From positions 1 to 9,223 of the forward strand of contig QOAM01000015.1 of the NCBI GenBank assembly GCA_003978075.1: 9,223 nt of DNA, read 5' to 3'. The stretch comes from Thermodesulfatator sp. GTDB lineage: Bacteria > Desulfobacterota > Thermodesulfobacteria > Thermodesulfobacteriales > Thermodesulfobacteriaceae. Both the position numbers and the translations under genes were made by a program. Positions 1 to 7,061 of this stretch are shown piece after piece. Each line of letters starts with the position of its first letter. The stretch's first letter is position 1. A model generated the notes under the pieces. It was not told where the DNA came from and did not search any database. It was given only the letters and a program-made list of their open reading frames with translations.

Positions 1-777
1 TGGAACCCCAAGATGAAACCCTTCATCTTCGGGGAACGCAACGGCATCCACATCATCGATCTCCAGCAGACCTTAAAGTACTTTGATATCGCCTATGACT
101 TTGTGAGGGATACTGTAGCCGAGGGAGGCAAGGTCCTCTTTGTGGGGACCAAACGTCAGGCTCAGGACACCATTCGCGAGGAGGCCACCCGCTGCGGTAT
201 GTACTATGTGGATCACCGTTGGCTCGGGGGCACACTCACCAACTTCCGCACCATCCGCAAGAGCGTGGACAAGCTTAAGCGGATCGAGCAGTGGATAGAA
301 GACGGGACCATTGAACGCTTTCCCAAAAAGGAAAGACTAAAGCTCGAACGTCTGCGTCAGAAGTTGGAGCGCAACCTGGGAGGGATTAAGGACATGGAGG
401 AACTGCCCCAAGTCCTCTACGTGGTGGACCCCCGCAAGGAAGAGATTGCAGTGCTCGAGGCCCGCAAGCTGGGCATCCCCGTGGTAGCCATCACCGACAC
501 TAACTGCGATCCAGACCTCATCGATTATATCATTCCGGGTAACGACGACGCCATACGGGCCATCCGGCTGCTCACCTCGCGCATCGCCGATGCGGTGCTG
601 GAAGGGCTTGAGCTGTGGCGGGAGAAGGTGGCGGCAGAGACAGATAAAGAGGTTGAGGAAGAAGAGGTTCTTTCCGAAGAGGAGCGGGCCGAGGCCATCA
701 TCGAAGAGGTCCTGAAAGAAGAAGAACGCGAGGCCGAACTGGAGGAAGAGGCCCAAAAAATCGAACAGGAGGAGTAG
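1..777 (+). CDS. rpsB: 30S ribosomal protein uS2 (RpsB), 5' end missing
   Basis: Small-subunit ribosomal protein uS2, which sits on the back of the 30S head-body junction and is needed for bS1 binding. The frame is open from base 1 (WNPKMKPFIFG), which matches the uS2 N-terminal region, so the ATG at 13 is an internal methionine. By comparison with E. coli RpsB about 22 residues lie upstream of the window. Family motifs seen, counting from that internal Met: KVLFVGTKRQA (about 40-50), HRWLGGTLTNFRTI, NLGGIKDM, PGNDDAIRAIRLL. After the last conserved helix there is a tail of about 46 residues (bases 637-774) of which 23 are glutamate. It is followed after 3 nt by tsf, its usual partner, and the tsf ribosome-binding site lies within its last codons. 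Identification is certain; only the true start is unseen. Confidence 0.98.
   Translation, partial: WNPKMKPFIFGERNGIHIIDLQQTLKYFDIAYDFVRDTVAEGGKVLFVGTKRQAQDTIREEATRCGMYYVDHRWLGGTLTNFRTIRKSVDKLKRIEQWIEDGTIERFPKKERLKLERLRQKLERNLGGIKDMEELPQVLYVVDPRKEEIAVLEARKLGIPVVAITDTNCDPDLIDYIIPGNDDAIRAIRLLTSRIADAVLEGLELWREKVAAETDKEVEEEEVLSEEERAEAIIEEVLKEEEREAELEEEAQKIEQEE
767..774 (+). promoter_or_regulatory. Ribosome-binding site of tsf inside rpsB
   Basis: AGGAGGAG, a near-perfect Shine-Dalgarno core, lies 6 nt before the tsf ATG at 781 and is formed by the Gln-Glu-Glu codons ending rpsB. It is the strongest ribosome-binding site in the window, in keeping with the high EF-Ts output needed, and it fixes the tsf start. 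Confidence 0.85.
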
Positions 778-780
778 GTC

Positions 781-1380
781 ATGGCGGAAGTCACCATGGA
801 GATGATCAAAGAGCTTCGGGCGCGGACCGCGGCCGGACTCATGGACTGCAAAAAGGCCCTGGAGGAGGCCGGTGGGGATATGGAAAAGGCCGTGGACATC
901 CTGCGTAAGCGGGGCCTGGCCATCGCCGCCAAAAGGGCCGGGAAGACGGCCAGCGAGGGCCTGGTCTCTGCCTATATTCACGCCAACGGCAAGATCGGGG
1001 TCCTGGTGGAGGTCAACTGCGAGACGGACTTCGTAGCCCGCACCGACGAATTTCGGGAATTCGCCCACAATGTGGCGATGCAGATCGCAGCCACCAACCC
1101 TCTGGCTGTACGTCGGGAAGATATCCCTGAAGAGGTCCTGGAGCGGGAAAAAAGGCTCTACGAGGAACAGGCCCGGGAGAGCGGCAAGCCGGAAAACGTG
1201 ATCGAAAAGATCGTTCGCGGAAAGCTCGAGAAGTTCTATCAGGAGACGGTGCTCCTCGAACAACCTTATATCAAGAATCCGGACCTTACCATCCAAGACC
1301 TCCTGAACGAGCTCGTAGCCAAGACTGGAGAAAAGATCGTCATTCGCCGCTTTGCCCGCTTCCAGGTGGGCGAAGAGTAA
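781..1380 (+). CDS. tsf: Translation elongation factor Ts, short form
   Basis: Guanine-nucleotide exchange factor that releases GDP from EF-Tu in the cytoplasm. The 199-residue product begins with a UBA-like N-terminal domain (MIKELRARTAAGLMDCKKAL, residues 6-25, the family signature) and has the second signature NCETDFVARTDEF (about 79-91), which contains the TDFVA motif that contacts the EF-Tu nucleotide site. A coiled region follows (about 115-165) and the end returns to the core (IVIRRFARFQVGEE). E. coli EF-Ts is about 283 residues with two core subdomains; this short type, like that of Thermus, has one and in Thermus works as a dimer. The start is supported by a strong Shine-Dalgarno 6 nt upstream. 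The stop overlaps the pyrH start by one base (TAATG). Confidence 0.98.
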   Translation: MAEVTMEMIKELRARTAAGLMDCKKALEEAGGDMEKAVDILRKRGLAIAAKRAGKTASEGLVSAYIHANGKIGVLVEVNCETDFVARTDEFREFAHNVAMQIAATNPLAVRREDIPEEVLEREKRLYEEQARESGKPENVIEKIVRGKLEKFYQETVLLEQPYIKNPDLTIQDLLNELVAKTGEKIVIRRFARFQVGEE

Positions 1381-2081
1381 TGCCCCGGTACCGCCGCGTT
1401 TTACTCAAGCTCTCGGGAGAAGCCCTAGGGGAGAAGGGAGAGGGTCTTTCCTTCTCCAGACTTTCAGCCTTGGCGGAGGAGCTTGTCCAGGTCCGCCAAG
1501 GAGGTACGGAGTTGGCCTTGGTAGTGGGCGGGGGGAATATCCTGCGAGGGGCCTCGGCCCGAGGCTTTGAGCGTATTCGCGCGGATTATATGGGAATGCT
1601 GGCCACTCTCATCAACGCCCTGGCCCTGGAAGAGGTCCTCAAACAGGCCGGGCTTGCGGCACGGGTGCTCTCGGCCCTCTCCGTGGAAGGAGTAGGAGAG
1701 CCCTTTCACCGGGAAAAAGCCTTAGCGTATCTCTCCCAGGGAGAAGTTCTTATTCTGGCCTGTGGCACCGGACATCCCCTTTTCACCACGGACACCGCCG
1801 CGGTCCTAAGGGCTCTAGAGCTCCAGGCCGAGGTGCTCCTCAAGGCCACCAAGGTGGATGGGGTTTACACGGAAGACCCCGTCCGAAACCCGCAAGCCCG
1901 CAAATATGATCGGCTTTCCTACGAGGAGGTCCTGAACCAAGGGCTTGCGGTGATGGACCTTACGGCCATCACCCTGGCCCGGGAACACCGCCTCCCGGTC
2001 CTGGTCTTCAATGTGTTAAAATCGGGAAACATAAAGCGGGCGGTGGAAGGAGAGGCGGTGGGCACGCTCATAGGGGGGTGA
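1380..2081 (+). CDS. pyrH: Uridylate kinase (UMP kinase)
   Basis: Hexameric bacterial UMP kinase of the amino-acid-kinase fold, converting UMP + ATP to UDP + ADP for pyrimidine nucleotide and cell-wall precursor supply; in Gram-negatives it is typically activated by GTP and inhibited by UTP. The 233-residue length is normal. Visible motifs: LLKLSGEAL (8-16, phosphate-binding lysine and glycine), VVGGGNILRG (48-57), RADYMGMLATLINALAL, the nucleotide-binding CGTGHPLFTTDTAA (128-141), LLKATKVDGVYTEDP and the C-terminal FNVLKSGNIKRAVEGE. In the glycine loop a histidine (H132) replaces the asparagine more usual in GTGNP. The ATG overlaps the tsf stop by one base, with AGGTGG 10 nt upstream. It ends 4 nt before frr; a six-G run at 2073-2078 encodes its last glycines and probably serves in ribosome binding for frr. 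Confidence 0.98.
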   Translation: MPRYRRVLLKLSGEALGEKGEGLSFSRLSALAEELVQVRQGGTELALVVGGGNILRGASARGFERIRADYMGMLATLINALALEEVLKQAGLAARVLSALSVEGVGEPFHREKALAYLSQGEVLILACGTGHPLFTTDTAAVLRALELQAEVLLKATKVDGVYTEDPVRNPQARKYDRLSYEEVLNQGLAVMDLTAITLAREHRLPVLVFNVLKSGNIKRAVEGEAVGTLIGG

Positions 2082-2085
2082 GATC

Positions 2086-2640
2086 ATGAAGGAACTCCTG
2101 GACGACGGCCGAAGGCGCATGCAAAAGAGCCTGAAGACCTTTAAGGAGGAGCTGGCCCGGGTGCGCACCGGGCGGGCCTCGGTGAGCCTTTTGGAAAGCA
2201 TTAAGGTGGATTATTACGGCACCAAGATGCCCATACCCCAGATGGCCACGGTCACCGTGCAGGAGGCCCGGCACATCCTGATCCAGCCCTGGGACGCCTC
2301 CACCATTAAGGCCATCGAGAGGGCCATCATGGAATCCGATCTCGGTCTGACCCCTACTACCGATGGCCAGACCATCCGGCTCACGGTACCCCCTCTCACC
2401 GAAGAACGCCGCAAAGACCTGGTAAAGCTGGTGCGCAAGATGGCGGAGGAGGCCCGGATTGCCATCCGCAACATCCGCCGTGAACTCATGGATGAGCTCA
2501 AGAAGAGAAAAAAGGGGGGCGAGATCTCCGAAGATGATTTTCACCGTTATCAGAATCAGGTGCAGAAGCTCACCGACGAATTCATAGAGAAGATCCAGGA
2601 GGTCCTGGAGGAAAAGGAAAAGGAAATACTCACGGTTTAG
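2086..2640 (+). CDS. frr: Ribosome recycling factor
   Basis: Ribosome recycling factor, which with EF-G splits the post-termination ribosome so that subunits can be reused. The 184-residue product matches the family length of about 185. Features seen: N-terminal helix of domain I with ARVRTGRAS (24-32), the domain II stretch DYYGTKMPIPQMATV and IQPWDASTIKAIERAI, SDLGLTPTTDG, VPPLTEERRKDLVKLVRKMA, then the long C-terminal helices with IRNIRRELMDELKK. No domain is missing. The ATG follows pyrH by 4 nt, preceded by the G-rich GGGGGGTGAG. The next gene, uppS, begins one base after its stop, so the frr-uppS junction is probably translationally coupled. Confidence 0.98.
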   Translation: MKELLDDGRRRMQKSLKTFKEELARVRTGRASVSLLESIKVDYYGTKMPIPQMATVTVQEARHILIQPWDASTIKAIERAIMESDLGLTPTTDGQTIRLTVPPLTEERRKDLVKLVRKMAEEARIAIRNIRRELMDELKKRKKGGEISEDDFHRYQNQVQKLTDEFIEKIQEVLEEKEKEILTV

Positions 2641-2641
2641 T

Positions 2642-3370
2642 GTGGTGTCGGAACTTGATCCTGAAAGACTCCCCCGCCATGTGGCCATTATTATGGACGG
2701 GAACGGTCGCTGGGCCCGGCGGCGGGGGTTGCCGCGTTTTTTCGGGCACCGCGAAGGGGTCAAGACCGCCAAACGCATCATCACCAAGGCCTGTGAAATC
2801 CCTATACCGGTTCTGACCCTCTACGCCTTCTCCCGGGAAAATTGGGAGCGCCCGCCGGAGGAGGTCGCCGTCCTCATGGATCTCCTGCGGGCCTACCTGC
2901 AGGAGGAACTCCCCACCATGCTGGAACGGGGCATCCGCTTCCGGGTGATCGGGGAGAGAGCGCGTTTTCCACGGGATATCCAAGAGTGGATCGAACGCTG
3001 CGAGAGGGAGACCGCCGGAGGAAAGCGCATGACCCTGGTGCTGGCCCTGAGTTACGGATCTCGGGCGGAGATCGCCCGGGCAGCCCGGCGGCTCGCCGAA
3101 GAGGTCTCCGCGGGACGCCTTCGCCCGGAAGAGATCACTCCAGAAGTCTTTTCCCGCTATCTCTACACCGCCGATCTCCCGGATCCCGACCTCCTCATCC
3201 GCACCAGCGGAGAACAGCGCCTCTCCAACTTTCTCCTTTACCAGTGCGCTTACACCGAGTTCTACTTCACCCCGGTCCTCTGGCCGGACTTTACCGAAGA
3301 GGAATTCCTGAAGGCCCTCAAGGATTATCAACGGCGGGAGAGGCGCTTCGGGAAAGTAAGCGATGTCTAA
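2642..3370 (+). CDS. uppS: Undecaprenyl diphosphate synthase (cis-prenyltransferase)
   Basis: Adds isopentenyl units in cis to farnesyl diphosphate, giving the C55 undecaprenyl diphosphate lipid carrier for peptidoglycan and O-antigen. The 242-residue length is close to the family norm. Motifs: RHVAIIMDGNGRWA (12-25) with catalytic Asp19, GHREGVK, YAFSRENWERP (61-71), and the diphosphate/dimer region RTSGEQRLSNFLLYQ (187-201) followed by AYTEFYF and LWPDF. The start is uncertain between two tandem GTG codons (2642 and 2645); neither has a well-placed Shine-Dalgarno, the purine stretch AAGGAAAAGGA ending at 2624 being about 17 nt away, so translation may depend on ribosomes finishing frr. Both starts leave the catalytic core intact. 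Its last 8 nt overlap cdsA. Confidence 0.97.
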   Translation: MVSELDPERLPRHVAIIMDGNGRWARRRGLPRFFGHREGVKTAKRIITKACEIPIPVLTLYAFSRENWERPPEEVAVLMDLLRAYLQEELPTMLERGIRFRVIGERARFPRDIQEWIERCERETAGGKRMTLVLALSYGSRAEIARAARRLAEEVSAGRLRPEEITPEVFSRYLYTADLPDPDLLIRTSGEQRLSNFLLYQCAYTEFYFTPVLWPDFTEEEFLKALKDYQRRERRFGKVSDV

Positions 3371-4145
3371 GATGGCCTTAAGGATCCTCACCGCCTTGAT
3401 CCTCCTGCCCCCGCTCCTCTGGCTGGTACTGCGGGGCCCTCGAGTTCTTCTCTTTCTGGTGGCCCTCCTCTGCGCCGGACACGCCTTTCGCGAATGGTGG
3501 GAGATGACCGGCTTCCCTCGCGGGCTCTTTCTCCTCTCCACCCTGGGACTTGGGGCAGCCTTTTTCCTGGCAGAAAAGACCCTCGCCGGGGGGCTGTGGG
3601 CCCTTCTTCTCGCCCCCACCCTTTACTTCCTCCTGCACTTCGAACGGGAGACCTTCCTGTCCGTCTTCGGAAGGGCCCTCTCCGGCCTTTTTTTGATCTT
3701 CCTAGGTTTTTACGGAGTGGTAAGGGTCTTTGACTTCGGAAGGCTGGATCTCCTTTACTTTTTAACGGTAATTTTTGCCGCAGACACCGGGGCCTATTTT
3801 GGGGGGCGGCTCTGGGGAAAACGCCCTTTCTTTCCTTCGGTGAGCCCTCGCAAGACCCTAGAGGGCTATTTTTCCGGGATCCTCGCCGGAACCCTCGCGG
3901 GATGGGCTGTTGGGGTAAAGACCGGCTGTTTTCCCCGGACCGAGGCCTTGGGGCTCTCACTAGCTCTTTCGGTGCTCGCTCCTGCCGGGGACCTGCTGGA
4001 ATCCATGGTCAAGAGGTCGTGCGGAGTCAAGGACTCCGGGAGGCTTCTTCCGGGCCACGGGGGGCTTCTCGACCGGGTGGACGCCTTGATCTTTCTGGCC
4101 CCAGCCTTTTGGGCCTATTTGGAGTTGCGGGGGGGCGGATGGTAA
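3363..4145 (+). CDS. cdsA: Phosphatidate cytidylyltransferase (CDP-diglyceride synthase)
   Basis: Inner-membrane enzyme making CDP-diacylglycerol from phosphatidic acid and CTP, the precursor of all phospholipids. The 260-residue protein is dominated by hydrophobic segments (about seven or eight membrane spans, the first around residues 5-35). The C-terminal CdsA signature is complete: SMVKRSCGVKDSG followed by RLLPGHGGLLDRVDAL (residues 214-242), with the metal-binding Asp237 and Asp240. FAADTGAYFGGRLWGKRPF and SPRKTLEGYFSG in the middle are also typical. The chosen ATG at 3363 overlaps the uppS end by 8 nt and has GGGAAAG 6 nt upstream; a second Met three codons later is possible. A seven-G run near its end (4129-4135) encodes the glycine-rich tail. 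The stop overlaps the dxr start (ATGGTAA). Confidence 0.97.
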   Translation: MSKMALRILTALILLPPLLWLVLRGPRVLLFLVALLCAGHAFREWWEMTGFPRGLFLLSTLGLGAAFFLAEKTLAGGLWALLLAPTLYFLLHFERETFLSVFGRALSGLFLIFLGFYGVVRVFDFGRLDLLYFLTVIFAADTGAYFGGRLWGKRPFFPSVSPRKTLEGYFSGILAGTLAGWAVGVKTGCFPRTEALGLSLALSVLAPAGDLLESMVKRSCGVKDSGRLLPGHGGLLDRVDALIFLAPAFWAYLELRGGGW

Positions 4146-5302
4146 AGCAGTTAGTCATTTTAGGCTCCACAGGCTCGATAGGCCGCCAGACCCTGGAGGT
4201 GGTCTCCCTCTTCCCCGAGCGCTTCAAGATCCTGGCCCTCACCGCCTGGCGCAACTGGCGTCTCCTGGCGGAGCAGGCCCGTCTCTTCCGCCCCCGGATG
4301 GTCTGGATCGGGGAGGCTTCCTTAAGCGAAGCCCTGAGAGAGGCCCTGCCTCCCCAGACCGAGGTGCTTTCCGGAGAGCAGGCCCTCTGCGAGCTTGCGG
4401 CTCATCCGGAGGTCGATCTAGTGCTCTCCGCCCTGGTGGGGGCTGCGGGTCTGGCCCCCACGCTTTCTGCCCTCTCCGCGGGAAAAACCGTGGCTCTGGC
4501 CAACAAAGAGGTGCTGGTGGCCGGCGGGGAGCTGGTGCTCCAGCTCCTGCGTCGCCGTCGAGTCCGGCTCCTTCCGGTGGACAGCGAACATGCGGCCATC
4601 TTTCAGGCCCTCAAAGGGCACCGGCGTCGAGACCTCTCCCGCCTCATCCTCACCGCCTCTGGAGGGCCCTTCCGCCAGACCCCGGTAGAGAGATTCCCGG
4701 AGATCACCCCGCAGGAGGCCCTCAGGCATCCCCGCTGGCGCATGGGGGCCAAGATCACCGTAGACTCCGCCACCCTAATGAACAAGGGCCTGGAGGTCAT
4801 TGAGGCCCATTACCTCTTCCAGGTGCCCTACAAAAAAATAGAAGTGGTCGTTCACCCGGAAAGCATCGTTCATTCCCTGGTAGAGTTTCGGGACGGAAGC
4901 CTTCTGGCCCAATTGAGTCTTCCGGACATGCGTCTACCCATCGCTTACGCCCTCTCCTATCCCGAAAGGCTACCCCTCCCCTATCCTCGGCTAGACCTTT
5001 CGGCCTTGGGAAGCCTCCATTTCGAGCCCCCAGATCTTGAGCGCTTTCCCTGCCTGCGTCTGGCCTACGAGGCCGGCGAGCGAGGGGGCTTCTGGCCCGC
5101 GGCCCTCAACGCAGCCAACGAGGTGGCGGTGGAGGCCTTCCTTTCCGGAAAGCTCCGCTTTTCGGAGATCCCCCTCCTTATCGAGGAGACCCTCTCCCGG
5201 CTTTCCTTTTCCGGCAAACCCGGTAGTTTAGAGGAGATAATCGAGGCGGACCGGCAGGCCCGCAAGGCGGCCTGGAACTGGCTTAAGGAGAGGGGATGCT
5301 GA
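4139..5302 (+). CDS. dxr: 1-deoxy-D-xylulose 5-phosphate reductoisomerase
   Basis: Second enzyme of the non-mevalonate (MEP) isoprenoid pathway: NADPH-dependent rearrangement and reduction of DXP to MEP, the fosmidomycin target. The frame is open further upstream, to 3902, but the protein family begins at MVKQLVILGSTGSIG, so the ATG at 4139 is the start, giving 387 residues. Motifs: NADPH loop GSTGSIG (9-15), LANKE (120-124), metal ligands in DSEH (Asp148, Glu150) and NKGLE (Glu219), LTASGGPFR, the flexible-loop region HPRWRMGAKITVDSATLMN, VHPESIVHSLVEF and the C-terminal NAANEVAVEAFL. All catalytic residues are present. It overlaps cdsA by 7 nt and rseP by 7 nt. It supplies the precursors that uppS consumes, two genes upstream. 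Confidence 0.98.
   Translation: MVKQLVILGSTGSIGRQTLEVVSLFPERFKILALTAWRNWRLLAEQARLFRPRMVWIGEASLSEALREALPPQTEVLSGEQALCELAAHPEVDLVLSALVGAAGLAPTLSALSAGKTVALANKEVLVAGGELVLQLLRRRRVRLLPVDSEHAAIFQALKGHRRRDLSRLILTASGGPFRQTPVERFPEITPQEALRHPRWRMGAKITVDSATLMNKGLEVIEAHYLFQVPYKKIEVVVHPESIVHSLVEFRDGSLLAQLSLPDMRLPIAYALSYPERLPLPYPRLDLSALGSLHFEPPDLERFPCLRLAYEAGERGGFWPAALNAANEVAVEAFLSGKLRFSEIPLLIEETLSRLSFSGKPGSLEEIIEADRQARKAAWNWLKERGC
5285..5290 (+). promoter_or_regulatory. Ribosome-binding site of rseP inside dxr
   Basis: AAGGAG ends 5 nt before the rseP ATG at 5296. It lies in the last codons of dxr, whose TGA overlaps the rseP start (ATGCTGA), an arrangement favouring coupled reinitiation. Confidence 0.75.
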
Positions 5303-6378
5303 CCATAGCCGCGGCCCTTTTTGTGCTCTCGCTCCTCATTATCTTTCACGAGTGGGGACATTTCCTGGTGGCCCGGCTTTGCGGGGTGCAGGTCCACCGT
5401 TTTTCCGTGGGCTTCGGGCCCGTCCTCCTGTGTCGCCGGTTGGGGGAGACGGAGTTCTGTCTCTCAACCATCCCCCTAGGGGGATACGTAAAACTTTTGG
5501 GCGAGAACCCCGAGGAACCCCTTCTACCGGAGGAAAGACCCCGGGCCTTTTCGGAAAAGCCCCTTTGGCAACGGACCTTGATCGTTGCGGCTGGTCCCCT
5601 CTCCAACTTCCTCCTGGCCTGGCTGATCTTCGTTGTCTTCTTCGGCCTCAAAGGGAAGCCCCATGTCCTTCCCGAGGTGGGACAGGTGATCTCCGGGTCT
5701 CCGGCTGAGGCTGCAGGACTGCGTCCCGGAGACCTCATCCTGGCGGTAAACGGGCGGCGGGTGCGCACGTGGGAGGAACTCACGGAGCGGGTGAGGAGAG
5801 AGGGCTTGCGTCCCTTGATTCTGGAGGTGCGCCGGGGGAAAAGGACTTTTAAGCTCCGGGTGGTGGCCCAGGTGCGGGAAGTGCACGACCTCTTCGGCGA
5901 AAGGAAACGCGTCCCGGTGATCGGAATTGTGGCCTCCGGTCGAGTAGCTACGGAAAGACTTTCCCCCTTCCGGGCCTTGTGGGAGGCTTGGGTCCGGGTG
6001 GCGGAACTCACCCGTCTTACGGTGGTGGCTATCGTAAAGCTCCTGGAAAGGGCCTTACCTCTCTCCTCCTTGGGAGGCCCCCTTCTCATCGCCCAGATGG
6101 CCGGAGAGCAGGCCCGCCAGGGTTTTCTGGCCCTGCTCCTCTTTTCCGGAATTCTCTCTGTGAACCTAGCGGTCATCAACCTTCTTCCGGTGCCCATGCT
6201 GGACGGGGGGCATCTGGTCTTTTACGGGGTGGAAGCCCTCCGGGGGCGACCCCTTTCCCCCCGGACCCAGGAGCGTATCCAGAAGGTGGGGCTAGCCCTA
6301 CTTATCGCCCTGATGGTGCTGGTGTTTTACAACGACCTGGTGCGGCTCTTTCCCCGATGGAGGCCCGGGCACCCTTGA
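5296..6378 (+). CDS. rseP: RseP/MmpA-type site-2 intramembrane zinc metalloprotease
   Basis: Membrane-embedded site-2 protease. In the family it cuts transmembrane anti-sigma factors (RseA in E. coli, releasing sigma-E) and remnant signal peptides; the substrate in this organism cannot be told from the window. The 360-residue protein shows the zinc motif HEWGH (18-22) in the first membrane segment, RFSVGFGP and IPLGGYVKLLG, GPLSNFL (100-106) at the start of the second membrane segment, one PDZ domain (about 125-195, with PAEAAGLRPGDLILAVNG), and the second active-site segment NLLPVPMLDGGH (295-306, zinc ligand Asp303) before a last membrane helix. E. coli RseP has about 450 residues and two PDZ domains; a single PDZ is the usual form outside gammaproteobacteria. 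Start supported by AAGGAG. The commonly associated bamA and lpx genes do not follow. Confidence 0.96.
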   Translation: MLTIAAALFVLSLLIIFHEWGHFLVARLCGVQVHRFSVGFGPVLLCRRLGETEFCLSTIPLGGYVKLLGENPEEPLLPEERPRAFSEKPLWQRTLIVAAGPLSNFLLAWLIFVVFFGLKGKPHVLPEVGQVISGSPAEAAGLRPGDLILAVNGRRVRTWEELTERVRREGLRPLILEVRRGKRTFKLRVVAQVREVHDLFGERKRVPVIGIVASGRVATERLSPFRALWEAWVRVAELTRLTVVAIVKLLERALPLSSLGGPLLIAQMAGEQARQGFLALLLFSGILSVNLAVINLLPVPMLDGGHLVFYGVEALRGRPLSPRTQERIQKVGLALLIALMVLVFYNDLVRLFPRWRPGHP

Positions 6379-7061
6379 TCCTGGCCCTGGAGACTTCAGG
6401 AGAGACCGGAGGAGTGGCCCTTTATCGGGGAAGGCTTCTCGCCGAGGTCACCCTCTCCGGGGCCCTTACTTACTCCCGCCGGCTCCTTCCGGCCCTGGAT
6501 TTTCTTTTGGCCCAGCTGGGGCTCGATCTTTCCGCGGTGGAGGCCCTGGCCGTAGCCATAGGCCCCGGAAGTTTCACCGGGCTGCGCATAGGTCTGGCCA
6601 CGGTCAAGGCCCTGGCCCTGATCCTGAAAAGGCCGGTGGTGGGGGTGGAGACCCTGGCGGCGCTCGCGGCCCAGGTCCCGGAAAGTCCTCTTCCGGTCTG
6701 TGCGGTGCTCGATGCCCGTCGGGGGGAACTTTACGCGGCCCTTTACCGCATGGTAAACGGCTATCCGGAAGTCTTAAGGCGCCCGCGCATCCTTTCTCCG
6801 GAAAGGCTCTGTGCGGAGATCTCCGGGCCCGCCCTTTTTGTGGGAGAGGGCCTGCGGGTCTTCGGGGAGGAATTGCGCCGAAGGCTCGGAGAACGCTTTC
6901 GCCAGGCCCCGGGGCACCTGCGGGAGGGACGGGCCGCGGCCGTGGCCTATCTGGCTGAACACCGTCTCCTTTCTGGAGAGGTGGACGATCCCGCAACCCT
7001 CACCCCCTTTTATCTCCGTCCCAGTGAGGCTGAACGCAGCCGGGGGCTAGGCCGTGTTTAG
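6357..7061 (+). CDS. tsaB: tRNA t6A37 biosynthesis protein TsaB (YeaZ family)
   Basis: Partner of TsaD and TsaE in making N6-threonylcarbamoyladenosine at position 37 of ANN-decoding tRNAs; TsaB is an inactive ASKHA-fold paralogue that scaffolds TsaD. The N-terminus reads LILALETSGETGGVAL (7-22) and the family hallmark IGPGSFTGLRIGLATVKAL lies at about 68-86; DARRGELYAALYR and a C-terminal PFYLRPSEAER follow. The product is 234 residues from the ATG at 6357, the normal size. The start is uncertain: the ATG overlaps rseP by 22 nt and has no clear Shine-Dalgarno, while a TTG at 6375 would give a compact N-terminus (MILALETS), a 4-nt overlap (TTGA) and GGAGG 11 nt upstream. The frame is open further upstream but that part is an rseP shadow. 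It overlaps the next gene by 8 nt. Confidence 0.95.
   Translation: MEARAPLILALETSGETGGVALYRGRLLAEVTLSGALTYSRRLLPALDFLLAQLGLDLSAVEALAVAIGPGSFTGLRIGLATVKALALILKRPVVGVETLAALAAQVPESPLPVCAVLDARRGELYAALYRMVNGYPEVLRRPRILSPERLCAEISGPALFVGEGLRVFGEELRRRLGERFRQAPGHLREGRAAAVAYLAEHRLLSGEVDDPATLTPFYLRPSEAERSRGLGRV

Noticed and set aside
337..1296. 319-codon open frame on the minus strand across rpsB and tsf
   Set aside because: It lies fully antisense to two unmistakable genes, crosses their boundary, and its peptide reflects reversed Glu/Lys-rich codons (Leu/Phe-rich). It is a codon-bias shadow.
700..2610. Recurring GAGGTCCTG-like 9-mers (for example near 703, 1131, 1924, 2598)
   Set aside because: They encode Glu-Val-Leu in helices of unrelated proteins in the same codon choice; no regular spacing or larger repeat unit, so they are codon bias, not a repeat family or Chi-like site that I can support.
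3902..4138. Upstream extension of the dxr frame
   Set aside because: The open frame continues 79 codons into cdsA, but Dxr proteins begin just before GSTGSIG, so the ATG at 4139 is the start; the rest overlaps the cdsA signature in another frame.
5346..6197. 283-codon open frame on the minus strand inside rseP
   Set aside because: Arg/Ser/Pro-rich translation typical of antisense GC-rich DNA, with no motif; rseP itself is intact there.
5979..6356. Upstream extension of the tsaB frame
   Set aside because: It is Gly/Pro/Arg-rich, overlaps the conserved NLLPVPMLDGG part of rseP, and TsaB proteins do not have such an extension.
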